64,000 bases of DNA, from contig DDEN01000032.1 of assembly GCA_002336115.1 (NCBI GenBank), forward strand, positions 1 through 64,000, given 5' to 3'. This document shows, piece after piece, positions 17,020-25,574 of this stretch. Position 1 is the first letter of the stretch; every line of letters starts with the position of its first letter. Origin of the DNA: Chitinophagaceae bacterium UBA1953 (GTDB lineage: Bacteria > Bacteroidota > Bacteroidia > Chitinophagales > Chitinophagaceae). The notes below the pieces were generated by a model, which ran no database searches, was not told where the DNA came from, and saw nothing but the letters and a program-made list of their open reading frames with translations. The position numbers and the translations under genes are program-made.

Positions 17020-18312
17020 ATGATTCTTCTTCCCAACAACTGCAGGTGCACTGGCAAGCCTGGTAACCTGCAAAAAGGCATACAGCCGTCGCTTCCCATT
17101 CATCCTAAGAACTGGAATACTCTGAAAGCATCCTTAAAAGAGGATTGGTATGTGAGTTATCGTTTTTATGATCCGAGATTCCATGGATTCAAACAGCGGA
17201 TCATTAAAGGAATGAATGAATTTAAAACACTGGAAGAGCGGCAGACCGTTACCAGGGCGATCATGAGAGATGAACTGTTCATGCTCATGAAAAAGTCCTT
17301 CAATCCTTTCACAGGTGAATGCATCGAACCGGAACCAAAGAAGCCGGTGAATCCAAAAGAAATCACAGCTGATACACCTCTGATAGAGGCACTTGAAAAA
17401 GCAAAGGATGAAATCAAAGTCAGTATTACTGTAAAGCGTGACCTTAAAAGTGTGCTTAAATATTTCTCAAAAGCAGCAGAGCTTTTAGAAAAAAATGAAA
17501 TTCCTATCGGGCAGATCAAGAGTCGTGACATTCGCTTAATCTTAAATTCATGCCAGCACGTTAAGGAAGCTGAAAAAAAACGATGGTCCGAGAATCAATT
17601 CAATCATTACCGGTCACACATAAGCATGCTGTTCACCTTAATTTCAGATGATGACATTATTGATTTTAATCCCGTCAGCAAAATTAAAAAAGCTGATTAT
17701 GCCCCGGAAATACGCACTATGCTTACAGATGAACAGCGGGCATTGGTTGACGAACACCTGAAATTAAGGGCACCCGTATTTCGCCGGTACGTTAATATTT
17801 TCTTTCACTCAGGAGCAAGAAGTGCTGAACTTATGCGGGTTCAAGGAAAGCATGTCGATCTTCCAAAGCAGCGCTACCAGGTACTTGTAAAGAAAAGAAA
17901 GAAGATGGTCTGGGTTTGGAAAATGATCAAAGACATTGCACTACCGTTCTGGGAAGAAGCAATGACCAGCTGCCGTGCAAATGATTATGTTTTCGGCAGA
18001 GGCCTGGTGTCTGGCAACCTTCAACAGGATCCGCATCACATTTCTGAACTCTGGTTTAAATATGTGAAGCAACCAAAAGACAAAGGCGGGCTCGGAATTG
18101 ATGTCGATATTTATTCCCTGAAGCATTTACACACCACAGAGGTGCGTGATATACTGGAAGAAAACACGCAAATGCAAGACGAAGAAGCCCTTAAAGAAAT
18201 TGCTGAGCATAATTCGCACACCTCTACCGCAATGGTGGTAAAAATATATGACACAAAGAATGACGACCGCAAAGGCAAAAAAGTGAAAACGATCAGAAAC
18301 GCTTTCGCATAG
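17020..18312 (+). CDS. Phage tyrosine recombinase (integrase)
   Basis: A 430-aa site-specific recombinase. An N-terminal arm-binding part (WYVSYRFYDPRFHGFKQR) and a SAM-like core-binding domain (about 120-230) precede the catalytic domain. Catalytic features are Arg in HSGARSAELMRV, Lys in the KKRKKM region, His in AEHNSHTSTAM, and the nucleophile Tyr in VVKIYDTK. The usual HxLRH box reads SLKHLHTTE, with Lys replacing the second Arg, a substitution I associate with several Bacteroidota integrases. Its position next to tRNA-Asn and opposite orientation to the phage late genes fit a lysogeny integrase. Confidence 0.92.
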   Translation: MILLPNNCRCTGKPGNLQKGIQPSLPIHPKNWNTLKASLKEDWYVSYRFYDPRFHGFKQRIIKGMNEFKTLEERQTVTRAIMRDELFMLMKKSFNPFTGECIEPEPKKPVNPKEITADTPLIEALEKAKDEIKVSITVKRDLKSVLKYFSKAAELLEKNEIPIGQIKSRDIRLILNSCQHVKEAEKKRWSENQFNHYRSHISMLFTLISDDDIIDFNPVSKIKKADYAPEIRTMLTDEQRALVDEHLKLRAPVFRRYVNIFFHSGARSAELMRVQGKHVDLPKQRYQVLVKKRKKMVWVWKMIKDIALPFWEEAMTSCRANDYVFGRGLVSGNLQQDPHHISELWFKYVKQPKDKGGLGIDVDIYSLKHLHTTEVRDILEENTQMQDEEALKEIAEHNSHTSTAMVVKIYDTKNDDRKGKKVKTIRNAFA

Positions 18313-18354
18313 CCCTCCGGATAGTATTAACAGCAAATGCCTGGCTTTTTGCCG

Positions 18355-19149
18355 TTAAATCAGGTAATTTGCTGTTAATACTTCTGTCTTTTTCTTGCCT
18401 GTATATCCCTTATTTACGCTTACGCTTTGCTCAATTTTAATCTGATACCAGCCATTCTTCGCAACAAATTCCTGTAATATCGGACTATCATAACTACTAA
18501 GCAGGAATTTGCCTTGTAGGTTGCTTTTAAGCTCTAATAAAGAAACAAAATCTCCTTCAGAATAGCCGTCATAATGGCCACAATTACTATTGAAGTACGG
18601 AGGGTCAGTATAAAAGAAACTATCAACAGTGTCCCTGCTTTTAATAATATAAAGCGCATCGGCACATTCAAGCTGAACATTCTGCAACCGCTGGGCATAT
18701 TCCTCTGTAAATTCAGCCCTTTTATTACTGATCTTTTGAGTTGTGGTATTACTTTTCTTATCATAGCCCCACGATCCATCAATAATACTGCTGAAGCTTT
18801 GAGCAGAAAGCACCCACCATGCCCAAGCTCGTTTTACCTCATCAAACAAATGCGGATTATTATAAACTACCGATGCATCGGCATGCAATCGCCTGCTATG
18901 CAGTGTAACCCTTATCATTGTTTCAAGATCAACAAACCGGTTCTTTACTACCTGATAAAAGTTGATCAATTCCTTGTTTGTGTCATTCAACACTTCTGCT
19001 TCTGATGCAGATTTCCCGAAAAACACAGCACCGCCTCCAACAAATGCCTCACAATACAATGTATGGGCCGGAATCAATTCTAAAATACGTGTACAAAGCT
19101 TTTGTTTACCGCCGTAATAGCTGATCGGCGTTTTCATTTGAATTTTCAT
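18355..19149 (-). CDS. Dam-type (D12 class) adenine-N6 DNA methyltransferase
   Basis: A 264-aa methyltransferase. SAM-binding motif I is PISYYGGKQKL near the N-terminus with FVGGGAVFF following, and the catalytic motif IV is YTDPPYF near residue 200. Both are the D12/Dam arrangement and the length is typical. Phage-encoded orphan methylases usually protect phage DNA from host restriction or time replication. No restriction partner is next to it. It is the last gene of the leftward late operon, separated from the endolysin gene by about 220 bases of hairpin-rich sequence. Start may be M1 or M5. Confidence 0.9.
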   Translation of the reverse strand: MKIQMKTPISYYGGKQKLCTRILELIPAHTLYCEAFVGGGAVFFGKSASEAEVLNDTNKELINFYQVVKNRFVDLETMIRVTLHSRRLHADASVVYNNPHLFDEVKRAWAWWVLSAQSFSSIIDGSWGYDKKSNTTTQKISNKRAEFTEEYAQRLQNVQLECADALYIIKSRDTVDSFFYTDPPYFNSNCGHYDGYSEGDFVSLLELKSNLQGKFLLSSYDSPILQEFVAKNGWYQIKIEQSVSVNKGYTGKKKTEVLTANYLI

Positions 19150-19373
19150 TGATTATAACTTTAAATTTGTTCCCTCTAACAAAAAAAACAGGTGCATACA
19201 CACCAGCAAAGGCATTGCCTTCGGCTTGGTGTGTATGCACCTTTGTTGTAAAGAGAGGTTAGAGTCTCTTTATAAAGTCGAGGGCATTTTTATGCCCTTT
19301 AAAAAGTAGTTTCAGCAAGTTTAAAAAACCCGGATAGAAATCCGGGCCGGTTCAAACGATTGCTTTAAAGTAG
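19150..19373. other. Hairpin-rich intergenic region between endolysin and Dam-type gene
   Basis: No gene is seen. It holds three strong inverted repeats: a 16-bp perfect stem AGGTGCATACACACCA (19190-19205) with TGGTGTGTATGCACCT (19227-19242) around a further AAGGC/GCCTT helix; AGGGCAT/ATGCCCT (19281-19298); and CCCGGA/TCCGGG (19329-19346). An outer CTCTAAC/GTTAGAG pair brackets the first. The third is a clear minus-strand terminator; the first is too large and perfect for an ordinary terminator. Confidence 0.7.
19322..19346 (-). terminator. Rho-independent terminator after endolysin gene
   Basis: Minus strand CCCGGA and TCCGGG pair around a six-base loop and are followed by six T residues. 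It ends the leftward lysis operon. Confidence 0.8.
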
Positions 19374-19907
19374 CTATGTCGTCCATCGGCTGATGGAATA
19401 TGTTGAATGATAACTCCGGTATTTGATATAAACGCCATCACCCTCACGGGATCCTGCTTCATTCGTATTGCCTTCCACCGTTCGGAATATTCTTGAATTG
19501 ACTCGCCGGTCATAAAATCCGGTGTGTGCAATTCGTTTTAATGATTGAAAGTAAAGAGTGAACACATCCCCCGGTCGTGGCTCATCCAAAAAATTACCTC
19601 TGAAATAAATCAGGTGATTATTGTTTTGAGCGGTGGGCGACCATGCCGTAATTGTTGTTTTAACCCCAGCCTGATCAAATGACCACTTTACAAAAGCGGC
19701 ACACCATGGAGCTGGCTGTTTTACATTAACAGATAACAGGTAAAAACTTACATCAGCTCCCCAGTTGCTGCCTGCAGGAACTTCACGCTTACCGATCTGT
19801 GAATCATAAACTTGTTTAATGGTTTTCGGTGGACTTGCATCGGCTTGTCCAACGCTGAATGCCAGTACTGTAATCAGACTGACAAACAGAATAATTGACT
19901 TACGCAT
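19374..19907 (-). CDS. CHAP-domain endolysin with signal peptide
   Basis: A 177-aa cell-wall hydrolase. A Sec signal (MRKSIILFVSLITVLAFSVG, then QADA) is followed by a CHAP-type cysteine peptidase/amidase domain: catalytic Cys in PWCAAFVKWSF near residue 70 and His in IAHTGFYD near residue 130. It probably cleaves the peptidoglycan stem or cross-bridge at lysis. The signal peptide means export by the host Sec system, so release could be holin-independent or pinholin-assisted. It lies at the end of the lysis cassette next to small membrane proteins. Confidence 0.8.
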   Translation of the reverse strand: MRKSIILFVSLITVLAFSVGQADASPPKTIKQVYDSQIGKREVPAGSNWGADVSFYLLSVNVKQPAPWCAAFVKWSFDQAGVKTTITAWSPTAQNNNHLIYFRGNFLDEPRPGDVFTLYFQSLKRIAHTGFYDRRVNSRIFRTVEGNTNEAGSREGDGVYIKYRSYHSTYSISRWTT

Positions 19908-19913
19908 AAATAG

Positions 19914-20144
19914 TTATTCGGCTGCTTCGATTGTTAAATAATAATCCTTACCAGCTTCAAAGAAATTGTAAGCAGGAGTTTCAGGATTGATGTCTAAGAT
20001 CAATACCCCCGCAGGAGTGTATTTTGCGAAGCTTTTATTTTCTTCGCTGCCTGATGTAACAGGATGCATTTCAATTACCCTGTTTTCATTCGATGTGTTT
20101 GGCTCAATAACTGACCAACAGTTGAATTTTGCTTTTACTGTCAT
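19914..20144 (-). CDS. Small phage protein of unknown function (76 aa)
   Basis: I place the start at the ATG at 20142-20144 (MTVKAKFNCWSV); the frame is open further upstream but would overlap the preceding gene. The protein is a small predicted beta-rich fold ending GKDYYLTIEAAE, a layout I recognise from recurrent unnamed phage proteins. No function is known to me. It ends six bases before the endolysin gene in the lysis cassette. Confidence 0.6.
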   Translation of the reverse strand: MTVKAKFNCWSVIEPNTSNENRVIEMHPVTSGSEENKSFAKYTPAGVLILDINPETPAYNFFEAGKDYYLTIEAAE

Positions 20145-20166
20145 AGTAGTTTGATTTTTATTGTGA

Positions 20167-20718
20167 TCAAATAAGTTGAATAAATACAAGAATGATGGCC
20201 GCAATAAAGAACACGATGATGAATAGCGAAATCATCAGCTTGTGTAACGGATCAATTTTTTTAAGGTCTGCTTTGCTTGGATTGAAAAATGTACCATCGG
20301 TATTTTTCTTGCCATACAAATACCGGTGTATTGATCTGAAGTTGAACCACAGCCCCAAGATAGCGGCATTCGTTGCGCCTACTACCACAACAATGGCGAG
20401 GAACAAAGGCTGTAAAAAAGCAGGATCATAACTTCCCGTACCATAGCCAAACATCCATCCAAATGCAATACCCACAAACCAGAATGCAATAAATGCGAGT
20501 GGTACACTCCAGATGCCATCACGCAACTGCAGGAAGTATTTTGCTTTTTTAAAAATGCTTTTTAAGGAATCATTCGTTTTATCTCGATTATATAACGATA
20601 TCCCGTACAAAATAGTTATGGCCGAAACGAATACAGTTACAGCCGGAGGTAATAATATTGAGCTTACAATGCATAGTGTAGCTAAAATATATAATAATTT
20701 GTACTGCTTTGCTTTCAT
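20167..20718 (-). CDS. Polytopic membrane protein in lysis cassette
   Basis: A 183-aa protein with about five hydrophobic helices (LLYILATLCIVSSILL, VFVSAITILYGISLY, SVPLAFIAFWFVGIAFGW, LFLAIVVVVGATNAAILGL, LMISLFIIVFFIAAIIL). Position between the endolysin and the coiled-coil membrane proteins suggests a role in lysis or superinfection exclusion, but the number of helices is more than in usual holins. I do not recognise a family. Confidence 0.6.
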   Translation of the reverse strand: MKAKQYKLLYILATLCIVSSILLPPAVTVFVSAITILYGISLYNRDKTNDSLKSIFKKAKYFLQLRDGIWSVPLAFIAFWFVGIAFGWMFGYGTGSYDPAFLQPLFLAIVVVVGATNAAILGLWFNFRSIHRYLYGKKNTDGTFFNPSKADLKKIDPLHKLMISLFIIVFFIAAIILVFIQLI

Positions 20719-20724
20719 TGTATT

Positions 20725-21363
20725 TTATTTAAGTGTTAAAATAAATCCTTCAATAATGGCGACTGCTATTGCTCCACCGGCAACACGCCGCCAGTTCTTT
20801 TTTCGTTGCTTTTCAACAGGCAATTGTTTTTCATAGGTTTTCACTTGGGCGAACAGCGACGAGTTTTCTTCGGCAGCTTTTTTTACCTGCTTTTTGAAAA
20901 GATCAATCTGTGCATACTGGTTGCTGATCATTGTTTCATTATTTTTTATAATCGCAGCCTGTTCGCTCAGCTCCCGATCAGTCGTGCGTACATACTCAGC
21001 GCAATCAGCGGCTTGTTTTTTAAGCGATATAACCAACGCCACAGTATCCTCATTGCTTTCATCAATAGCTGTTACTACCTGTTCTTTTGCAATGGCTTCT
21101 TTGATCTGTGATCGCTTCTGTGATAGTTTTTTAACTACAGTTTTCAGCGAATCATTTTCGTACTTCAGGTTATAATTCTGCTTTGCCAGTGAATCAATGA
21201 TGGGATTGTATGCAGAAATAATCTGGTCAGTTTTGGTAACCGGTTCAACAGATTTTACCGGCCTGTTGCATTTACTAAATAGTGCTGAAACAAAAAGAGT
21301 AAGAATCGTTCCTACGATTATCACCCATGAAATTTGTAAAATTTTAATTGTTTTATTACTCAT
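20725..21363 (-). CDS. Coiled-coil membrane protein (spanin- or holin-associated)
   Basis: A 212-aa protein with an N-terminal membrane helix (ILQISWVIIVGTILTLFVSA), a long heptad-rich periplasmic or cytoplasmic coiled coil (about 45-180) and a second hydrophobic segment at the C-terminus (VAGGAIAVAIIEGFIL). The topology resembles Bacteroidota phage lysis proteins placed next to endolysins. It overlaps the upstream 95-aa gene by four bases (ATGA), so the two are probably co-translated. Confidence 0.55.
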   Translation of the reverse strand: MSNKTIKILQISWVIIVGTILTLFVSALFSKCNRPVKSVEPVTKTDQIISAYNPIIDSLAKQNYNLKYENDSLKTVVKKLSQKRSQIKEAIAKEQVVTAIDESNEDTVALVISLKKQAADCAEYVRTTDRELSEQAAIIKNNETMISNQYAQIDLFKKQVKKAAEENSSLFAQVKTYEKQLPVEKQRKKNWRRVAGGAIAVAIIEGFILTLK

Positions 21364-21647
21364 AAAGCGTTTACTAATGCTGAAATGATTTTACCTGATC
21401 CTGCACCGGCCACGAATGCCAGGCCTATCAAAAACCATTTCACGTTATTAAAATATTTTTCCAGTTTATCAACCTTCTCTTCCAGCTCACTTACTCTTTT
21501 CACAATGCCTACCTTTTCCGAGAATTCGTTGCCAAGTAAAGCGTCACGGATCTCTTTGATCTCGCTTCTTTGGGTGCCGAACAGTTTCATAAGATCATCG
21601 ACCTTCTTCGTTAGTTCTTTAATTTCTATGTGTTCCACAGCGTTCAT
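21360..21647 (-). CDS. XhlA-like small holin-associated protein
   Basis: A 95-aa protein: a coiled coil (residues about 5-65, SELEEKVDKLEKYF) followed by one C-terminal transmembrane helix (VKWFLIGLAFVAGAGSGKIIS). This is the architecture of hemolysin XhlA-type phage lysis proteins that anchor and promote lysis with an endolysin. Assignment rests on topology and position only. Confidence 0.55.
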   Translation of the reverse strand: MNAVEHIEIKELTKKVDDLMKLFGTQRSEIKEIRDALLGNEFSEKVGIVKRVSELEEKVDKLEKYFNNVKWFLIGLAFVAGAGSGKIISALVNAL

Positions 21648-21679
21648 TTGTTTTAGATTGTGAGTAAGGATTATTGATT

Positions 21680-22099
21680 TTAATTATTATCAAACCCCTC
21701 CATCATCAAATACTCCCTGCCACTCTTCCTGAATGCCACCTGATCTGCTGTTCTCTGTGTATCTCTTGCAGCCAGCTCCGTGCTGATGTAATTATCGGCA
21801 GCATTATTTGCCGCACGTATAGCGGTAACAATACGGTTAATGACTGAGCCACCTGTATCATTGTACACACGGCTCACCGTATTGCCATACAACAACTCAA
21901 ACATTTTAATTAAGCTCTTTTCTTTAACTGTAATTGGAACAAGTGTGTTGCCCTGCGGATTTGCATTGGCTGCATAGTAATTAATTAGATCAGCAATGAT
22001 CTTTCGTAAATCAGCCTGCGAAGTTCCATACATAAGGCTTACCATAACCTCCCAATCTTTTGCCTGTAGTGAAAACGATAATGTTGTATTTGCTGCCAT
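21680..22099 (-). CDS. Phage structural protein of unknown function (139 aa)
   Basis: Unrecognised 139-aa protein, largely helical, starting MAANTTLSFSLQAKDWEVMV. It shares the MAANT start and length with the gene at 23962-24381, but the bodies differ. It lies ten bases after the fibre-like 617-aa gene and before the lysis cassette, so it is probably a tail-tip or fibre accessory protein. Confidence 0.5.
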   Translation of the reverse strand: MAANTTLSFSLQAKDWEVMVSLMYGTSQADLRKIIADLINYYAANANPQGNTLVPITVKEKSLIKMFELLYGNTVSRVYNDTGGSVINRIVTAIRAANNAADNYISTELAARDTQRTADQVAFRKSGREYLMMEGFDNN

Positions 22100-22108
22100 G
22101 ATTTTATT

Positions 22109-23962
22109 TTATGGATTAGTTAATGAATATCCGTTACTGTCGAGTGTTGCCGGTGCTGTTAATGTATAAGTACCTTTTACACTCACATTACCGAGCAGCT
22201 TCTTAGCTTCACTTCCTTCAAGTGTCAGGTTGCGGTAACCAGGTGTTGTAGGATCATCGGGCACTTTAATGTCTTGATTGAAAGATGCATCGTAATAGAA
22301 TGTATTGGTTGAATCCTGATTGCAGTATAGCTTGCCAGTAAGCATTGGAGCTGTAGCACTTCGATAACGCAATCCTTTAGTACCAGCTAACAAGTGAATA
22401 AGTATTGAGTTGGCATTGTTGCCGTTTAAAATTCCATTCATTATTGGTTGAGCTCCAAAAGAAGTGAACGTAACAGTTATTGCACCTTCAATCACAATAT
22501 CACCAATAACAGATTGGTTAAATCCTGATTGCGGCATATTAACAGCCTGATTATTCGTATTAAATTTAACTGTTGAACCACCTGTCGTCAACTTGCCATC
22601 ACCAGTAATGCCATTCTTAAATATAACTGTACACCCGGAGCCATAAGTATATAACTCAGCAGACGGGTTGCTTCCAATATTTGCAGTTCCTTCAAATGTA
22701 ATCGTCCCTGTTCCTGATTTTGATAGCTTATGGTTAGCTGTTAAATTTGTACTTACAGTAAGGTCCCATGAACCTAATTCTATCTGACCTAATAATCTCA
22801 AATATTGCACCGACAAACTATTGGATGCAGTCTTAATACCTGTGCCCTCAATATTCAGACACACATAAGTATATGCTGGTATCGTATAATTCCCATTATA
22901 ATTATACGACACCCAGGCAAACGAGGTGCCGTAATTAGGGGTAAAAATCCCTGTGGTCATTGGCTGAGTCGGTGTAGCAATGAGTAAAGCAGCGCTGTTC
23001 CCAATTCTTAGTTCGCTTGTTACAGTTGTTCCGTTGATACTGCCACTCACTTGAACATAATACGCAGGGTAGTTACTATTATTACCGAGCAATGTAAGTA
23101 CAATGTTATCAATAAGTATATTCTGTATTGTCCATTGCTTATACTGGTGATTGAAAGTTTGATTGTTGGTTGTAAATTTCCAATTGCCAGAACCGGAAGT
23201 AACGTATGAAGTATCTCCGGTAATTCCTCCTCTAAGCTCAACTTCAGGATTACCGCTTAAATTTATGCTGGCGAAATTTGTTACACTTAATTGCCCGGTG
23301 AACAAAATATTGCCAGCCCCGGTTTTAAAAAGATTAGCAGAAGTGATACTTGTTGTTCCGTCAACAGATAAGTCGTAAATACCTAAATTTACACCACCTC
23401 CATATTCAACTGTAAGATTAGTCGCAATTGAGGTATTACAACTGAAATTTTTCAATCCTTTTCCAGTAATGTATAATGATTTATAACTTGAATATGCAGG
23501 CAAGGTACAGTCACCATTATACAGATAACCTATGGTATTGGCATAAGTCGTAAAATCGAACATTCCACCAGCAACAGTACTTTTATCAAACGGATAATTG
23601 AAATTAACTGTTCCTTTATTGATCAGCGATGCAGAAGCAATGCTCAGCTTCGTATTAATCTGCAAGGTTATTCCTGCATTCACTGTAAGTACTGCTGCAT
23701 TACTTACAAACAACGATGCAACTGTAACATTTACATTCATTGCAACAGTATGCTTAATGTACACATCATCGGCAGCAGTGGGTAACTTACCTATACGTCG
23801 GCTTACTGTTTCCCATATAGTAACATCATTCCAGTTGCCTGGTTTAATGCTGTAAAATATCTCACCGGTATGGCTCAAGCCTACAAAGCCTTTAGCAAGA
23901 TTGATTACCTTAACCGCATTGCTGTACAGCTTCTCATTAATATAGTTGAAGCCCCAGTTCAT
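22109..23962 (-). CDS. Beta-helical tail fibre/appendage-like protein (617 aa)
   Basis: The sequence is rich in Gly, Asn, Thr and short hydrophobic strands repeating every 20-25 residues (for example LTVNAGITLQINTKLSI, NLTVEYGGGVNLGIYDLSV, GTGTITFEGTANIGS), the signature of a right-handed beta-helix or G8-like repeat. Residues 35-80 (IKPGNWNDVTIWE, AADDVYIKHTV) match a motif common in Bacteroidota surface proteins. It has no signal peptide and lies in the tail-fibre block, so it is a candidate receptor-binding or depolymerase-type fibre, without visible catalytic residues. It overlaps the next gene upstream by one base. Confidence 0.6.
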   Translation of the reverse strand: MNWGFNYINEKLYSNAVKVINLAKGFVGLSHTGEIFYSIKPGNWNDVTIWETVSRRIGKLPTAADDVYIKHTVAMNVNVTVASLFVSNAAVLTVNAGITLQINTKLSIASASLINKGTVNFNYPFDKSTVAGGMFDFTTYANTIGYLYNGDCTLPAYSSYKSLYITGKGLKNFSCNTSIATNLTVEYGGGVNLGIYDLSVDGTTSITSANLFKTGAGNILFTGQLSVTNFASINLSGNPEVELRGGITGDTSYVTSGSGNWKFTTNNQTFNHQYKQWTIQNILIDNIVLTLLGNNSNYPAYYVQVSGSINGTTVTSELRIGNSAALLIATPTQPMTTGIFTPNYGTSFAWVSYNYNGNYTIPAYTYVCLNIEGTGIKTASNSLSVQYLRLLGQIELGSWDLTVSTNLTANHKLSKSGTGTITFEGTANIGSNPSAELYTYGSGCTVIFKNGITGDGKLTTGGSTVKFNTNNQAVNMPQSGFNQSVIGDIVIEGAITVTFTSFGAQPIMNGILNGNNANSILIHLLAGTKGLRYRSATAPMLTGKLYCNQDSTNTFYYDASFNQDIKVPDDPTTPGYRNLTLEGSEAKKLLGNVSVKGTYTLTAPATLDSNGYSLTNP

Positions 23963-24381
23963 TAGTAATCGCCTCCTTCAGCCACCACATCAGTATTATC
24001 AGCAGAAGTGGCGCATAATGATTGTGATACGATTACTTTTTGTCCTGCTTTCAGGATTAAGCCATTTGTAAACGTGTATGATGTGGTAGCTCCAATGGCT
24101 GTGTTGCTTGCTGTTACTGCTGGCAATGGAACCTCAGCCCTCAGCTTTGGATTTGTGCCTGCGGTATCAGTAACGTATATGCGGCACACTTTAGCCACAC
24201 TCGCACCTGCTGTTGCTTGTGCATTGGTGAATGTGATCATTGAAAGCAACGATCCATTAGTACCGGCTGTAAATAATATAAATGTTGTTCCGCTGGCATT
24301 TCGTGACGGATCGGCTGCATTAATGGTTACTGACGGGCAGTTTGGAACGAGTGTAAATATGGGTGATGTGTTTGCTGCCAT
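23962..24381 (-). CDS. Tail-appendage protein of unknown function (139 aa)
   Basis: A Thr/Ala/Ser-rich beta-type protein (TFILFTAGTNGSLLSMI, SYTFTNGLILKAGQKVIVSQ). The pattern resembles small virion decoration or fibre-adaptor proteins and recalls the C-terminal half of the 255-aa protein at 40936-41703. It overlaps the upstream gene by one base. Confidence 0.5.
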   Translation of the reverse strand: MAANTSPIFTLVPNCPSVTINAADPSRNASGTTFILFTAGTNGSLLSMITFTNAQATAGASVAKVCRIYVTDTAGTNPKLRAEVPLPAVTASNTAIGATTSYTFTNGLILKAGQKVIVSQSLCATSADNTDVVAEGGDY

Positions 24382-25253
24382 TATCTGAAATTGTAATAGT
24401 TAAATAATTTGTTACCTACGCTGGAGTTGTTGATGGCAAGTGTGTTTGCTTCCACATTACCGGCCAGCTTTTGAATAGCAGTTAAAATACTGTCGGCTGC
24501 TGTAACTGTTCCGCTGCTGATGGCGTACCCGGTTAGCAGTGTTGCAATTACTTCCTGCCATGATGCAACTGTTCCGTCTGTTTTCAAAAACTTACCTGCC
24601 TGTCCTGTTTGGTCGGGCAAGCCAGTGCCACCTGCATCGTTTACCCATTCAGTTCCGTTATATTTCAGGACTTGACCGGTAGAAGGTGTAGTTATTACAA
24701 CATCAGTGAGATCATCAAGACCTGCAACGCCGGGGCCTGACGCAATACTTACATATACTGAACCTGTCCATCTAAATTGATTGTTATCGTCAATGGTTAC
24801 ATAAATTTTTCCTGACTCTCCTGTAACCGGTAAACTTGCAAAATCAGCATACTCAAGAACATCGTCAACATACGACGGTAGTTGCTCTGCGGGCACTTTT
24901 CCAGAAATTAAGTCTGCCTTGTAAGACAGAAGTAAATCTATTGCTTCGGTACTGCTTATTTTCTTAATCCACACACCGGTACCTGCTGCGGCAAACACAG
25001 TATCATCATCAACTGTTCCAGTATCGGCATAAACAAACAAACCAACTGCCGGTATCACTACAATTTTAGTATTGGTCGGGCTTTGTGTTGCCAGGTCGGC
25101 GGTAGTTGCCACCTGAACAATGCCACGATCCCTCAGCTCAAGAAGTACCTTATTACGTTCGGCACCATCTATCATTGGAGTAATACTCTGCGGATCAACC
25201 TTGTTGGTGATATTATTGAGGTTCTCGGTTTGTAATTGCGGAATAGTTGCCAT
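24381..25253 (-). CDS. Tail fibre-like protein (290 aa)
   Basis: Modular protein with an N-terminal virion-attachment region, a segment VPAEQLPSYVDDVLEY followed by GKIYVTIDDNNQFRWTGSVYV (a recurrent phage fibre module), the collagen-like linker GLPDQTGQAGKFLKTDG, and a C-terminal helical part typical of trimeric fibres (ILTAIQKLAGNVEANTLAINN). It probably forms part of the receptor-binding apparatus. No DGR variable repeat is present in it. Confidence 0.65.
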   Translation of the reverse strand: MATIPQLQTENLNNITNKVDPQSITPMIDGAERNKVLLELRDRGIVQVATTADLATQSPTNTKIVVIPAVGLFVYADTGTVDDDTVFAAAGTGVWIKKISSTEAIDLLLSYKADLISGKVPAEQLPSYVDDVLEYADFASLPVTGESGKIYVTIDDNNQFRWTGSVYVSIASGPGVAGLDDLTDVVITTPSTGQVLKYNGTEWVNDAGGTGLPDQTGQAGKFLKTDGTVASWQEVIATLLTGYAISSGTVTAADSILTAIQKLAGNVEANTLAINNSSVGNKLFNYYNFR

Positions 25254-25255
25254 AA

Positions 25256-25531
25256 TTAATCATATACACCTGTGTAAATTTCAATTGGTGGCAGCGATGG
25301 AATCAGGTATGCATCCAGATCGAGATCGGTCTTGGGAATAATGTAGTACCCTTTACCGGCTTCAAATCCGTTAATCGCATTAATAAACCGTTCCGGTTTC
25401 CACGAAAACAGGTCACGATCCACTAAATAAATAATATGGATATTGTTCACATTTAATCCAATGTCAACAAAAAAGCCAGATTGTTTGGCCACAACAGCAT
25501 TCGGACTGTTCGCATATACATTAATTGCCAT
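25256..25531 (-). CDS. Small phage protein of unknown function (91 aa)
   Basis: A 91-aa predicted beta-rich protein with GFEAGKGYYIIPK near the middle, reminiscent of the FFEAGKDYYL end of the 76-aa protein at 19914-20144. It lies between the 281-aa structural gene and the 290-aa fibre gene, two bases from the latter. Function unknown. Confidence 0.5.
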   Translation of the reverse strand: MAINVYANSPNAVVAKQSGFFVDIGLNVNNIHIIYLVDRDLFSWKPERFINAINGFEAGKGYYIIPKTDLDLDAYLIPSLPPIEIYTGVYD

Positions 25532-25574
25532 CCTGCAAATAACTAAAGGCCCCGACGGATCGGGACCTGGTTAA

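Noticed and set aside
19190..19242. Insertion-sequence terminal inverted repeat
   Set aside because: The two arms are only about 20 bases apart, no transposase or target duplication is nearby, and the fold is an RNA-like hairpin.
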